Shown in pieces: positions 46,161 to 57,549 of a stretch of DNA of 64,000 nucleotides (position 1 is the stretch's first letter; every line of letters starts with the position of its first letter). The notes below the pieces were generated by a model. It was not told the DNA's origin. It saw only the letters and a program-made list of their open reading frames with translations, and searched no databases. Position numbers and translations under genes: made by a program. The stretch is from assembly GCA_963969395.1 (NCBI GenBank), contig OZ017799.1, positions 1,614,501 through 1,678,500 on the forward strand. The letters are read 5' to 3'. The stretch is from Pseudoscleropodium purum. Taxonomy: Eukaryota > Streptophyta > Bryopsida > Hypnales > Brachytheciaceae.

Positions 46161-46444
46161 TGAGAATAGAACAACAAGGTAATATATTTCAATGAAGAGG
46201 ATTACAAAAGCAAACATGAGAAAGGGGTATTAAACCCAAGCAAGGGGCTGCCCTTTTATACTATTCTATTGGCTTGGCTACAAACAACTTTTACTTTAAT
46301 CAGCCTATATGTAGAATTCCTACAAGTAATTATAGACTTAACAAGGAGTTCCTACAAGTAATCTTTTACTTAACCCAAGTCTTTCAACACAAACCTAACA
46401 CATTAGTCAAGTCCTTCAACACAAACTCCATAGCTTATCTAACA
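46161..46444 (-). repeat. presumed 5' LTR of the copia element
   Basis: On the minus strand it starts TGTTAGATAAGC and ends TATTCTCA (TG...CA), 284 bp, with a TATA-like tataaaag in the middle. It is followed by ATAGGTTATGGGCCCA, which may be a degenerate initiator-tRNA primer site. It lies ~570 bp upstream of the gag start. The partner LTR is not in the window, so boundaries rest on TG/CA and position. Confidence 0.55.
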
Positions 46445-47030
46445 ATCTGATAGACTCAATACACATGAAGTTGTCTTCTAACTACGTTCGGTAAGTTGGA
46501 TCGGAAAGAATGATCAAACAGACCATCCAGGCTGCCACTCCAAACTTTTGTACAGCCGGATCGCCAGCCGCCACCATGAATCACTGATAGCCAACAACCT
46601 AATCCAATGCAAACGGCACCGACTTTTTCGTCCTCTCTTTATCCCAATCACTAACTCACCACTCTTTCTCTCAATTGTATGTTCACAAGGTTCAACAACC
46701 ACAAAAAGAGAAACAATGAAGTGGCGGTGGATTTAAGTACCCAACTTGCGGCCGATAGTTCCCGGTGGAGAATGGGTAGAAGACCCTTCCCCTAACAATA
46801 CCCTAGTTTTCTAGACTAGAAGCCTAGAACATAGGTTTCAAGAATCCGGAACTTTCCCGAATCCCGAATCCATATTAGATCCGTTTCCATAACGCTAGCA
46901 ACGATTCTTGCAATTCAAAAATTGACTATTTCTACAAAAGTCTTAAGGTAGTCAAAAACTCTATGAGTTACTAAAATATAAAAAATTGTAAGTCTATCTA
47001 ACCCTATTCTAGACTAATCCTATCCAATTT
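46445..47030. other. unassigned sequence
   Basis: No gene supported. Two overlapping ORFs on opposite strands (46,514-46,736) look like chance. Confidence 0.35.
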
Positions 47031-47039
47031 GAGTTTTCG

Positions 47040-48939
47040 TGCTCCCACAATGACCTTGTCAATGAAGATCTTATTTGAAGGTTCAAGAACTCTTGTCAAA
47101 ATGTCCAACAAGGCATTTGAAAAAGAATGCTCTTCTCCCTTCATTTTGTAGGCCTTTTTCCATGAGCTTAGTTGCTACTCTAGCAATTTCTACCAGATAT
47201 ATTTCCCAATTCAATTGTGAGCTAGCAGTTCCCTTTTCTTGATCAAGTTTGCTTTGTTACCAACTCTAAAGCAAGTCATGGCCTCAAAATTGTCTCTAAT
47301 GTTGTGTGAGCATTGTGTTCCCAAAAAGGTGGCATATAGGTCATTAAGTTGAACATGGTGTACAAATGATCATAGAATGGTGCGTAACAAAGCACACAAT
47401 GTTGTCTAATCAAACATTGTGTGATGAGACATTGATGGTATATGTGTGCACACGTTCCAAGTGTCCAACCTCCTTCGGGGCCAAATTGCTTGAGACAAAT
47501 AGGGCATTTAGTATGGTCCAAGACAAAAGGTGCAAGCTTGGGCCACAACAACTTCCTATTCTTCACTTTGAAGTGACTAGACATATGATTTTCATGGTCC
47601 CAACCATTCAATGTCCAATCTATTGAACCCTTTACTAGCACATTTTACATGGGCATGTTATCGGAAAACACATCTTCCAACAATGTCCATGATGTAAGTC
47701 TGTTCTCTCGCTTAGGCGCATTGCAACAAAGTTTTTTGAAACTTTCTCCAATTTTTGGGCGATTTGTTGAGATCTATCCACAAAGAGAGTGCAAGCAACC
47801 TTCCAATGATAGTATGTAGCCGCCAACTATGATAATCAAGATTGCAGTGTTTTGTTTTCCTCTTCAAGGTTGGATTTTCTCAACAATTGTATGGAATGTG
47901 GAATTGGCAGAAACGACAGAGAATCCTATGTCCCTTAGAGGTCATTCATGTCCATGATAAAAAAATTTGTAATGATAGGAAGAAGCATACTTGGAATAAT
48001 TGAGGTCTGCTTCATACGTTTGGAATGAAGAGAATGGAGCAAAACATCGCTTGTAAGGTCCCCCACAAGCTTATCCAAACGATGTGGATTGTGTTCAATG
48101 AAGCCTTCATTAATGTCCAACAAAGTCAAAGTGTCCTGCTCTTTTTCTCGAAGGTGTTGCAATTCCTTCAATTGTTGAGAAATAAGGGTATTTTTTTGTT
48201 CTCCATCAAATCGCAGTTTTGTTACATTGCTTTCCAATGAAGCAATTTTGATGTCTTTGGTTTTCAAAAGTTCAAGAGCCTTCACTAGACTCATTGTGTT
48301 GTCAACTTGACTTGCTTGAGATTGAGGATTGGAACTACTTACAAGTACTTCCATTGGTGTATCATCATTTGGTGTAAAATCGAAGACATTAGTGGCATCC
48401 CATGGGAGCAACGGTGGATCAGCAATTGTCGTTGACATTAATGCAAGCCGAGATCATGTTGTAGAACGTTGTACCTTTGGAGGGTATTTCATTCATTGTC
48501 CTTATAGCATTAAACCTTCCTCGATATTGTGAGCTTCAACTCTAGTTGGCAGGACATTTTGCTCCTTGGCTCATACTATCCATGGAGCTCATATGCCATC
48601 AGAATCCCCATCTTCAGATTCTTCAATGGCAACTTCATGAGTTTCTTTGTTACAAGGATTACTTCAAATAGGTCCAAGTCCACCCTTAGAGAAAGTCAAA
48701 ACCCCTTTTGGTATTAATCCAATGGTTGGATGTTCTACATAGGGACTTTCTTTGATTGTGCTCCAGTTCACTTCTTTGTTTAAGGCCACTTCTGCATATG
48801 TTCTTCCACTATTAGAAAATTCATGACCAAAACAACAAAATTTCAACTCAAATTTGTTGAATGATTCAGTCATTTTAGAAGTGTTGTTTTGAACAAAATC
48901 AAATTGAAATCTGTTGATTTTTTCTATTGTTTTGGACAA
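47040..48939 (-). pseudogene. coiled-coil plus RING-finger pseudogene
   Basis: Starting near 48,939 (MSKTIEKINRFQFDF), one frame carries most of the coding sequence through several stops. A central part (48,438-47,935) starts MSTTIADPPLLPWDATN and has coiled-coil-like LKTKDIKIASLESNV; another part is 47,826-47,635. A shift to a second frame gives 47,641-47,276. That part has a RING-type pattern: CPIC, then TCAHIYHQC, then CVLC, consistent with a C3H2C3 zinc-binding E3 ligase module. Further reading with another shift continues to about 47,040. It is non-functional. It may be a host gene or one carried by a transposon, since CACTA-type and foldback sequences lie just upstream. No close family recognised. 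Confidence 0.45.
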
Positions 48940-49019
48940 ATCTAAAAAATTTAATTTAATATTTAATTTTTAATTTTTTTTGGGCAGTGCCCATTTAAAA
49001 TGTTTTTTTTTGCTCAAGT

Positions 49020-49105
49020 AACCACACGAGCAAGGCCGCCTAGAACCTTGAACCTCATGTTTGGAGGTCCATGGTTTCAACCACTAAACCACCTAAATAT
49101 TTAAG
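49020..49105 (-). mobile_element. tRNA-like SINE fragment
   Basis: On the minus strand, ggtggtttagtggttgaaac followed by gaggttcaaggttc resembles an A box and a B box at tRNA-like spacing. It does not form a functional tRNA. Limits not determined. Confidence 0.35.
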
Positions 49106-49164
49106 TGACCACACAAGAACTAGAATTTTATATATTTAATTTTTTCATTGTTTTTTCATGTGTT

Positions 49165-49525
49165 TTGTATTTTAAGCGGACTTCAGAGGTCATTTAGTCA
49201 TAGTAGAACACATTTTTTCAAAAAACTTGGAACTAAAAAAGTTGTAAATTCAAATTAAATTTCACCTTTGAAAATTCGTTTGTGATTTTGAGTCTATAAT
49301 AAAAAGTTATGGACAAAAATCAAAGAGGATGTTTGGAAATGTCAAAATAAATGTTCCTAACTACCCCTCTCTAATTTTTGTCAATAACTTTTGATTGGAG
49401 GATTGAAACCACAAACGAATTTTTGGAGGTGAAAGGTAGCTTGAATTTACAATTTTTCTCAGTTTTAAGTTTTTTGAAATGTTTTATTTTACTATGCGAA
49501 AATGGACTCCAAAGTCTGCTGAATT
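49165..49525. repeat. foldback repeat with ~165-bp arms
   Basis: The left arm (about 49,165-49,335) and the reverse complement of the right arm (about 49,355-49,525) align along their length. Both contain aaaaaactt...aac, gtaaattcaa, acctttg/cacctcc, aaattcgtttgtg and aaagttat...gacaaaaat. Separation is only ~20 bp, so the RNA could form a long imperfect hairpin. Confidence 0.7.
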
Positions 49526-49772
49526 GAAAAAAGATTGAATTTTACATGATTAATTTTTTTTTTTAAATCATTATACTTGGATTCTCAAATATTCTTAAAA
49601 GATTCTTAAAAGATTCCAAATTCAACAAAAACTTGTTGTTTTGGTCATTGCACTTTTCAAATCAACAAAAAAAATTTGCCATTTTGTTGATTTTCACAGA
49701 AAGTTACAAAATGGTCATTCTACTATCCCAAATAACATAAATTAGTTGAATTTTTGTTGTTTTGGTCGTGCA

Positions 49773-49786
49773 TTTCTAGTAGTGCT
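49773..49786 (-). mobile_element. CACTA-type terminus
   Basis: The minus strand reads CACTACTAGAAATGC from 49,786, matching the terminal sequence of plant CACTA (En/Spm) elements. Sequence inside it is related to that following CACTACTAGAAT at 63,024. The opposite end and 3-bp target duplication were not found. Confidence 0.4.
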
Positions 49787-50170
49787 CTAGCAATGAAGAA
49801 AGAGACCTCATTTTTGTCTACAAAAGGAGTTTTATAAAGAACCTGCCACAATGCCAAACACCTTTGAAGGAAAGTAGGACTTTCACAATACTTTAGGTTT
49901 GCTTTGTTGTTGTACCGGTTGTGATAATGGCACCATTTTGAAAACAATTTTCCAATGTGGCACCATTCAATGTAATCTTCATAGATTTACATTGTCCATA
50001 GCTCTAACTCTTCACTCCACCCCTTATAAGCTAGGTGGTTTTCACTCCACAACACGTGCCATCACTTTTGGTGAATGGCGCCCCTTTGCTTCCGAGTCCT
50101 ATCTTTGTTAGCCTTTTTGATTTCAACTACAATGCGTGTAGTTTGTGGGAGAAGAAGTGACCCCTCGCTG
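49787..50170 (-). pseudogene. broken coding fragment next to the CACTA end
   Basis: Minus-strand frame with KLFSKWCHYHNRYNNKANLK and LALWQVLYKTPFVDKNEV, open to the CACTA-type end at 49,786 where it is interrupted. Upstream, two or three stops break the same frame. It may belong to the same gene as the RING pseudogene, but this cannot be shown. Function unknown. Confidence 0.3.
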
Positions 50171-50549
50171 TTGCCTCCACTAGCTATGAGATTGGCTTGC
50201 ATTTTGAACTTAGGATTAGAGAATACATCCTAAACTCAGTAAGAAGTAAATATTCACACGCAATTCATGCATGTAGCCAATAAGGGATGCAAGCCAAAGA
50301 GCCTCAATAGAGAATGAAGGTGACAAATACTACATGGGCCAGTGGATTTATAGGTGAGGTGAGCACGTGTGACTTTGGTATCGAAGGGCGCGTGCATATA
50401 GGTGACCACAAGTAAATCAAGGCGCTTTCAATCTGAGAGGTGGGCGACTACGAATACTTCAAGGCGAATACGGATCTCTGTAGTGTAAAAGTGGACTTGG
50501 ATCAAAAACCCAAGGAATTCACTAGTGGTAGTTCTTTCGTTTGGGAAAG

Positions 50550-52620
50550 GTCAAATAGTCTATCGTATTGTTTCTAAGGTCCACTTTTATCGTAGGATTT
50601 CACTCAACTGAGTATTCTAAGAATTAAAGATTAATTAAATTAAATATAAATGTGAATGTGCAAGGGGGTACATTAACCAATACTAGTGTTCAGTCCAATA
50701 TCCCATGTATGCAGACTCCATGATATGCTGTGCAGTCTTATACTAGTATGCTAATGTCAAATAGTCTGGGTGTATCAAATAATCAGGGTGGGTCAAATAG
50801 TCTCATGCCCTGTAATGCATTCTATCGACCTAATCAAATAGCCACATATAATATTTATGCCATCTTCTTTAATTACTCTTCTTTGTTTTAATTCATGGCA
50901 GTTGGTCAATTGGTCCAGTATGCTAATTAGCTAATGCTAATTACTACTATGCAGAATGCAAAATCACAAGTCTGTAATTGTCAATTGGTCAATTGGTCCC
51001 AGTATGCAAAAGCATGCAAAAGTGATGTAACTTATCTGCAATTCGCTCCAAACAAATAGACTCATCTCTCACTTTCTCCTGTTCCAACTCCATTCACTTG
51101 GGCAAGTCAATTTGTCATACTAAATAACTTATGTCTTTGTATCATAACTAATGAAACTTGCTATTAATTCTGTAGCTTTTCTATTTCTACAAATTGCTAC
51201 TACTTGTCATCAGTAAGGTCAATTTGTCAAGCACAAGGCTCCAATCAACCTATCAGTCAATTGGCCAGTCCTATACTAACTCACAATTACCAATCTCAAC
51301 TGGACCAATATCCTATTACTTAATCTGACTAATTGACATCTCAACAACTACAACCGAGGAAATCTCCAAGATCAGCTTTGTCGATTTGCCTTGGTCTCCA
51401 CTCAGTTGAGAAGCTCCACATCTGATAGTCAATTTGTCCATTTCTCACAACATAACAACATTAATCCATTCAATAATAACTCATTTAAATTTCTTCAAAT
51501 TGATCTTCAATTTATAACCGCTGGACTATTGGACCTAATACTTGGAAAGCTATGGCCAATCACTGGCTACTTCCTCGTGTAATTAACTGTCTATTTGACT
51601 TCATAAAATTAGTCCATACATGGCTGATGACTCAGGCTCCATCCGCCTTGATATAATTGTCAATTTGACACACATCTGAACCACTCACTGGTTGTTCATC
51701 TCAATTCTCAAATTTCAAAGGCTATTCATCTTCCACAGCTTCCTTAATTTGTTCATTTGACATCATTAAAAATCAAATATCCTCAACCTTACCCAGGCTC
51801 ACAACCTGCTTTGTCTAACTGACACATACAAAAATTAAGCTCTCAAAATTAACCAGTGCATCCTTCCTCACAATTGACCAATTGTCATTCAAAATTACGC
51901 AGCTATCTCCGCTGCTCGACCAATTGACTACCCGTCAATGAAACAATTGCCAATCCCTGGCTAATTGTTCTGCTCTCTAACTTCACCGCCACTCACTAGC
52001 ATAATAGACAATTTGACTCATTCTCTAATGCTCAATTTGTGCACATGGAACCAGTCCAATTGACTCGCTCATAAAGATTTAACTTTAACATACAACCAAA
52101 CAATTTGACTCACTGATGCACAGCTATCGACAATTAGACAGTGCACAAAGAATAACAACCGCTCACTGTTCCTCGGCAATTAGACAAAATCAAAGAGAAA
52201 AGAAACAAAGGAGACAAAGCCAATCACTGGCAACTGCTCCAACAAAAGAAACAACAAAATGCCGAAGCCAATCACTAGCTAATCAACAATTTGACATACA
52301 GAAATTAATTAGACGAATAGACCTTTTATTGAAGGAGTGCAAAGGTACAAAATAACAAGGCGGCAATCACTGCATACGCCTGAGAGAGAGAAAAAAATGC
52401 CAAGTCTATTTGTCTTTATACTTCTTGGCCCGTAACTAACCTGCGGTTGCCAATGTCTATTTGTCTAACTGCTTTGCTTCTCGTATAACCTAACTACATA
52501 TCCGGTTGTCTAATAGTCCTTTCCACACTGCTATGACTAATTGACTTACTTTTACTTCCAAAATAGCTTTTAAAGCTAATTACCTAGTCTATTAGTCATC
52601 TACTTCAAAAATTGCAAAAA
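50550..52620. repeat. dense array of GTCAATTTG/GTCAAATAGTC-like motif
   Basis: Over ~2.1 kb the motif GTC-A/T-rich core-GAC/GTC recurs in both orientations every few tens of bases. Examples are tcaaatagtc (50,551, 50,757, 50,792), gtcaatttgtc (51,106, 51,219, 51,429), gtcaatttgac (51,660) and many caatttgac, caattgac, caattagac and tctatttgtc variants to 52,590. Spacing is irregular, so it is not a simple satellite. The region is flanked by related sequence (50,440-50,500 and 52,640-52,700: gaggtgggcgactacgaata versus a changed copy), which suggests an inserted unit. No credible ORF. Confidence 0.6.
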
Positions 52621-52639
52621 TAGAACTGAAAATTGTGTC

Positions 52640-53160
52640 TACAATCTCAAAGGTGGGTGACTTCGAGTACTTCAGGGCAACTTTAGATCTCAGAGGTGGA
52701 TGACTGCGGGTATGTTAGAACTACTATAGATCTCAGAGCAAGGTGACTTTGAATTCTAGAGAGGCAACTACAGATTCAACGTGGGAAACATTGGGTCTTT
52801 CTAGGGCGACCACAAGTCAAAAATGGCAACAGCCGGTATTTTCTCGGGTGATTGCTAGTCAATGTGGAGCGACTATGGATCCACGGGGCGACTACACCTT
52901 TTCCACTGCCTTCTACCCACCCATTGTCCCCCTAATTTTGATGAAGAACCCAAGGTTGCCCTACCCACCGTCTTCAAACCCGTTGTCACTCTACCCACCG
53001 TCCTCGAACCCATTGTCACCCAAAAGTCGTTGTCACAATACATGCGATCACCTATATATATAGTCGCCTTTACTACAATCGCTTGTACAAGTGGTCACCC
53101 TATAGGAAGTCGCCCTAATACACAGTCGCTTAACCTACAGTTGCCCCTCTCGAGATGATG
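52640..53160 (+). repeat. degenerate short repeats with gactac/agatctcag phrases
   Basis: Phrases such as gatctcagaggtggatgact recur several times, and at 52,953-53,014 a ~31-bp unit (ctacccaccgtcttcaaacc) is tandemly duplicated. Overlapping ORFs here reflect the repeats and have no recognisable product. Confidence 0.4.
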
Positions 53161-53379
53161 TACATGTGCCCTAAATTGTGCCATGCAAAGGACACATGGC
53201 ATCTAGGTGGCCGAGGTAAATGAGGGGGGTGATTTAAAAAAAGTCAAAGGTAAATTTGACTTTATTGGACATTGCAAAGGATATACTAGATGTTATTAGA
53301 CATTTGTCTATGATAATGTTTGTCTATCAGGGAAGACAACCTTGATTGGAACCACTAAACTTTTGAAGGGATAAAATAA

Positions 53380-54011
53380 TACTCCTTCCATCCCAAAATG
53401 ATCTTCCTATTAGCATGAATTTTTTGTCCCAAAATGATCTTCTTAGAATGACATGGAAGGATCCATAGAGCTTACATTTGAAGAAGCTACAGATAGATAA
53501 TAATAGCACAAAATGGGGGCCTCAACTTGCTTAAATTGGATTGATTCAATTCATAATTTTGACTTGCTTCTTAATTTATATAGTATCTATTTAAATAAAA
53601 ATTAAAGAATTGGAAGTCTAGGTCCCCATTAGGCCATTTCATCACGACTACTATACAACATTGAACTAGTTGTACATATGTTAGCTACTATTTACATCTA
53701 AATTTCACATCATGTAATGCTCATAACTAGGGTATGATGATTGTACACCGTGGGAAGACAAGTGGAAAAATACAACAAGGAAAATACAAAAATGATTGGT
53801 TGGCAATGGTCCATTTAAAAGGCCTCCAAATTTCACTTTTTGAAGTACCATAATTACATTATAAAAATTTATATGAAGCTAAAATTTTTCGGAGAGTACC
53901 AGTACATCATACATTACTAACAAGTCAAAACAAATTTTATAAAATGTTATTTTCAGCCTTAATCTAAAACATTTTGTCTAGCAAGAAGATCATTTTGGGA
54001 CAAAGGGAGTA
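53380..54011. mobile_element. Tc1/mariner-type (Stowaway-like) MITE
   Basis: Terminal inverted repeats begin TACTCCTTCCATCCCAAAAT on the left, and TACTCCCTTTGTCCCAAAAT on the reverse complement of the right end. Both continue with gatcttc, giving ~27 bp with few mismatches. Both ends include TA, consistent with the mariner target duplication. A second copy of the tcccaaaatgatcttc motif follows inside the left end (53,430). 632 bp, non-coding. Confidence 0.8.
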
Positions 54012-54019
54012 GTTAACCT

Positions 54020-57000
54020 AAAAGATAGAAGTCAAAGGGCAAATTATTGTTCAAACATTATTGTATAAAAATTTCAAGTCAACTCTTGGAATACAATAAT
54101 GGAGTTTAAATAGTGCTTAAGGAAAAAATGAAGTAGCATTGTGAAAGCTTGAAACTTGTAATTTTTACTCTATTTCAAATTGTGGGCAAAATTACCAAAG
54201 AAGCGAGAAGGATGGCATATGATGGAGAATATCAAGGGTCATATAATAACCTCAATGATGACCTTAATTTTGAGATAAATCATTAATTTGTCTTTTTCTT
54301 TTGAATTTTTAAAGTTAAGTAATTTTACCGCATAGCCGAAGTTTAAGGTCAAGTTAGCGTCTCAAGATTAGGATTTTACCAATATTCAGATAGATTTTGG
54401 TATAGATCTTATTTAAAAGTTTTTAAAATTATATTACACTTAGAATTCTATGTTAAATTGACAAAGGTATTAGTGAATGAAGTTATGAGTCATATTAGAT
54501 GAAAATTAGTCCATTTCATCCAAGAAGAACAAGAATAGAAAATTAGATAGTGTAAAGAATCCAAAGGTCAGAAGTGAAAGAAAAAGTCCATATAGATTGG
54601 TAGAAGACAATGGATGAAGTTTGAAATAATGATTAGCAGTCAAACTTCATCCCTTCATAACTTTCACTAGGATAGTCCAAATTTAGAGTTTTTTTTATCA
54701 ATATGGATAGGGTAAACTAGAATCTACAAGAAATCAAATTTAATTGTCAAAAAATAATAATTGTCTAGAAGAAGCTTAGAACCCTAAAAGCTAAAAAGAA
54801 TTCAATTAGAGACTCTAAGACAAGTACTTAGGCATCTATAATAAAGGGTGAGGAAGTAGAAAACTTTCTAAAAATATATAGGAGTAAAAATTCTAGAAAG
54901 ATTAATTACTTGAAGGGTATAATGGACCAACGTAAGAACACCTTTAGGATAGAAAACAAAACCAAGAACCTAGTTGTATTTGCTCATTTACCAAGAGTAG
55001 ATAAATAAGCACTTACACACCACACCACCTTGGGTCTCCATATGTAGACACTTTGCACAAAAACCAAACATGAAAAAATTTAGCTTAGAAGCAAAGCTTT
55101 GCTGTGTTGGGAGTTATATCCCCCAATTCTAGGAAAGATGGAACAAAAAATAATAAATATTTAGCCCAAAAATTAGGCGAAGGGGCAAAATTTTATTGTA
55201 CAAGGGTTTTGCCCCCTACTTTTGGACAATTTTTGCCAAGGTTAGTCAAGCACCACAATTTTTAGAGCTTAGTTCCCATCCAAGTCTCTTAATTAAAAAA
55301 CCAAAACTCAAAACAATATATGGACCACTTATTTTTATGCCAAGTGCTCAAGAAATTTTCAGCAACTTTGTGTTATAAAATCTCACAAAGTTACTAAAAT
55401 TTGGAAATGATTGATAAGATACGACAATACCAATGGTGAAGAAAATTCTAAGAGTTTTCAACTAACAACATCACCAAAATTTAGCCGAGAATTTCTTAGT
55501 GTTAATATGATTGACAAAAACAACACAAACAAGTTCAAAGGGACCCCTACATCCTTTATAAAAGCTTAAAAAATTGCAACAAACTTAGAATTCAAGAGTA
55601 GACATCAAAATGCAAACAACAAAAGGTTAATGGTGGAATACCAAAGAAATCTCAACAATATGACTACATATGTCAAAACATAAAAATGCAGAAAAGGGAT
55701 GTAAAGGAAATCGGTATGATTCCTTTTATACTTTTTCAAGGGTCTCTACTTCCTCCTTTTACTCTATAATCTAAACTGAGTAAATCAAAAACCACTAATA
55801 CTAACTTTTACCACATATAATTCTATCCCATTGCTAATTGTCCTATATCTTTTGAAGGAAAGCTCCAATTGAGAAATAGAGTGCGTTGTTGGCTTTAAGA
55901 GATCCAAATTAGTTTGGGAATCCTCTAACTTCCAACTTCTAGGTTAAAAACCCTCACAAAAGACAGTGTTTTTCAACCTAATAAAAAAGGTGAAAATCCT
56001 AAATATTAGAGTTTATAGTCTTTGCTAATTTTGATTCGGTAAGGTTATTTGGAAGGTTCAAAAATGTAAGAAAAGAGTCCAAGATGACTCAATTTGGCCT
56101 TCATATGCTCGTAGTTCAATGGGCAATTTGTGGAATGTTTTGAAATTTTGTTAAAATCCATTGGCACTGCCATTTTGGGTAGTTATCGTTGTTGAAATGT
56201 TGCAAAACTTGGTTAGACTCTTATTTAGATTTAAATACACTATCCTAATTTTTAGTGGGATTTTATCATCACAAATGATTTTTCATGAATTTTTTCATCT
56301 TTGGTAATAATGGTTGACTTCCCGTGGAATCATGTTTTGTACAAAAATTTACAAAGTGTTTTGGATAACTTTTAGAAATTCCCTAAATCCTTTGAGCAAA
56401 ATTTCAACTCCAACTTGTATTTTTTGAAAGAAGAATAAATTTACATATCTTGATTTTTATTCGGAAGAAGAAGAATCATTCCTATATGAGGGAATCTTGG
56501 TGATCTAGCTTCATTGTTACGCTCTTGGCATTTCTTTTATACTAAAAAAAAAATTCTAACAACCGCCTACAAATAGTATTTGTGGATTTTGCCTACAAAG
56601 TTACATGTGATGGCAAATTTCCAACCTTCGCATTTGAAATGCGATTTTCACCTATTCTTTGGCTATGAACTTTTAAGACTCTAGAAAAATTAGATTGATC
56701 CTAACCTTGCTAAATTAAGCCAATGTTGTCACATGCATTTTGAATGGGAAAATCCTCTATAAAATCTAACAAAGTGATTTTGTCTCGTTTGGTTTTAGGG
56801 CTAAAAACTCTATAGCCCTTAAACTGACACTCAAACACTTAGTTAGACTCTAAAACTATAAAAAAAATATTTATGGCACTTCTAGGGTTTTGGAAAAATT
56901 AACCTATAACTATAGGATTTTCTTCCGATTATCCTATAAACTCACTTTCCTAGTCCCTTTGACTATAATTACCCACAAAAGAGTGCAAAAAGCCAAAAAA

Positions 57001-57320
57001 AATAAAATTTCAAGACCCATGTGACATTCACGGGGTTCATAGAGTCATAGACTAGTACTGGACAAGCTATAAACAAATTTAAGAGTATTTTGATGAATAC
57101 CAAGAGTGAATTTTCAACAATCAAAAGTTAGTTTGAGACAGGTGAAGCAAAAATCCAAATCATTAGGAAGAAATTGAATCCACAAAAAGGCTTTGAGTTT
57201 TTTTAATAATTTTAATAATAATTGAATGAGTATGAGAGTAGCCACATCTTCATTAGAACCACCATGGAGAATTGCTTGTAGCCACTTGGCGTATGCTCCA
57301 TCTTTCATGATGGAACCATC
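54020..57320. other. intergenic with dispersed repeat at 55.6-56.5 kb
   Basis: AT-rich DNA with no supported gene. About 55,600-56,500 contains the partner of the inverted dispersed repeat at 13.3-15.0 kb. No RNA gene or further repeat boundary was recognised. Confidence 0.4.
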
Positions 57321-57327
57321 ATGAGAT

Positions 57328-57543
57328 TTATAAGATCATAGAGATGGATTGGGTAATGATGAAAAAAATTTCAACTCATCATACAATTCATGGCCAAATT
57401 AGTGATTGAGTTGAGAAGGCTCTTCCCACCCAAATTTATAAGATTATAGAGATGGATTGGATAACGATGACAAATTTTTGAATTCATCATACAAATCTTG
57501 GCCCAATGAGTAAGCCAGTGAAAAGGCATTTTCCACCCTAACT
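57328..57543. repeat. 108-bp tandem duplication
   Basis: Two adjacent units start atttataagatcatagagat (57,328) and atttataagattatagagat (57,436), each running ~108 bp to ccaccctaa-like sequence. Identity ~80%. Non-coding or in a decayed frame. Confidence 0.7.
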
Positions 57544-57549
57544 TTGGTA

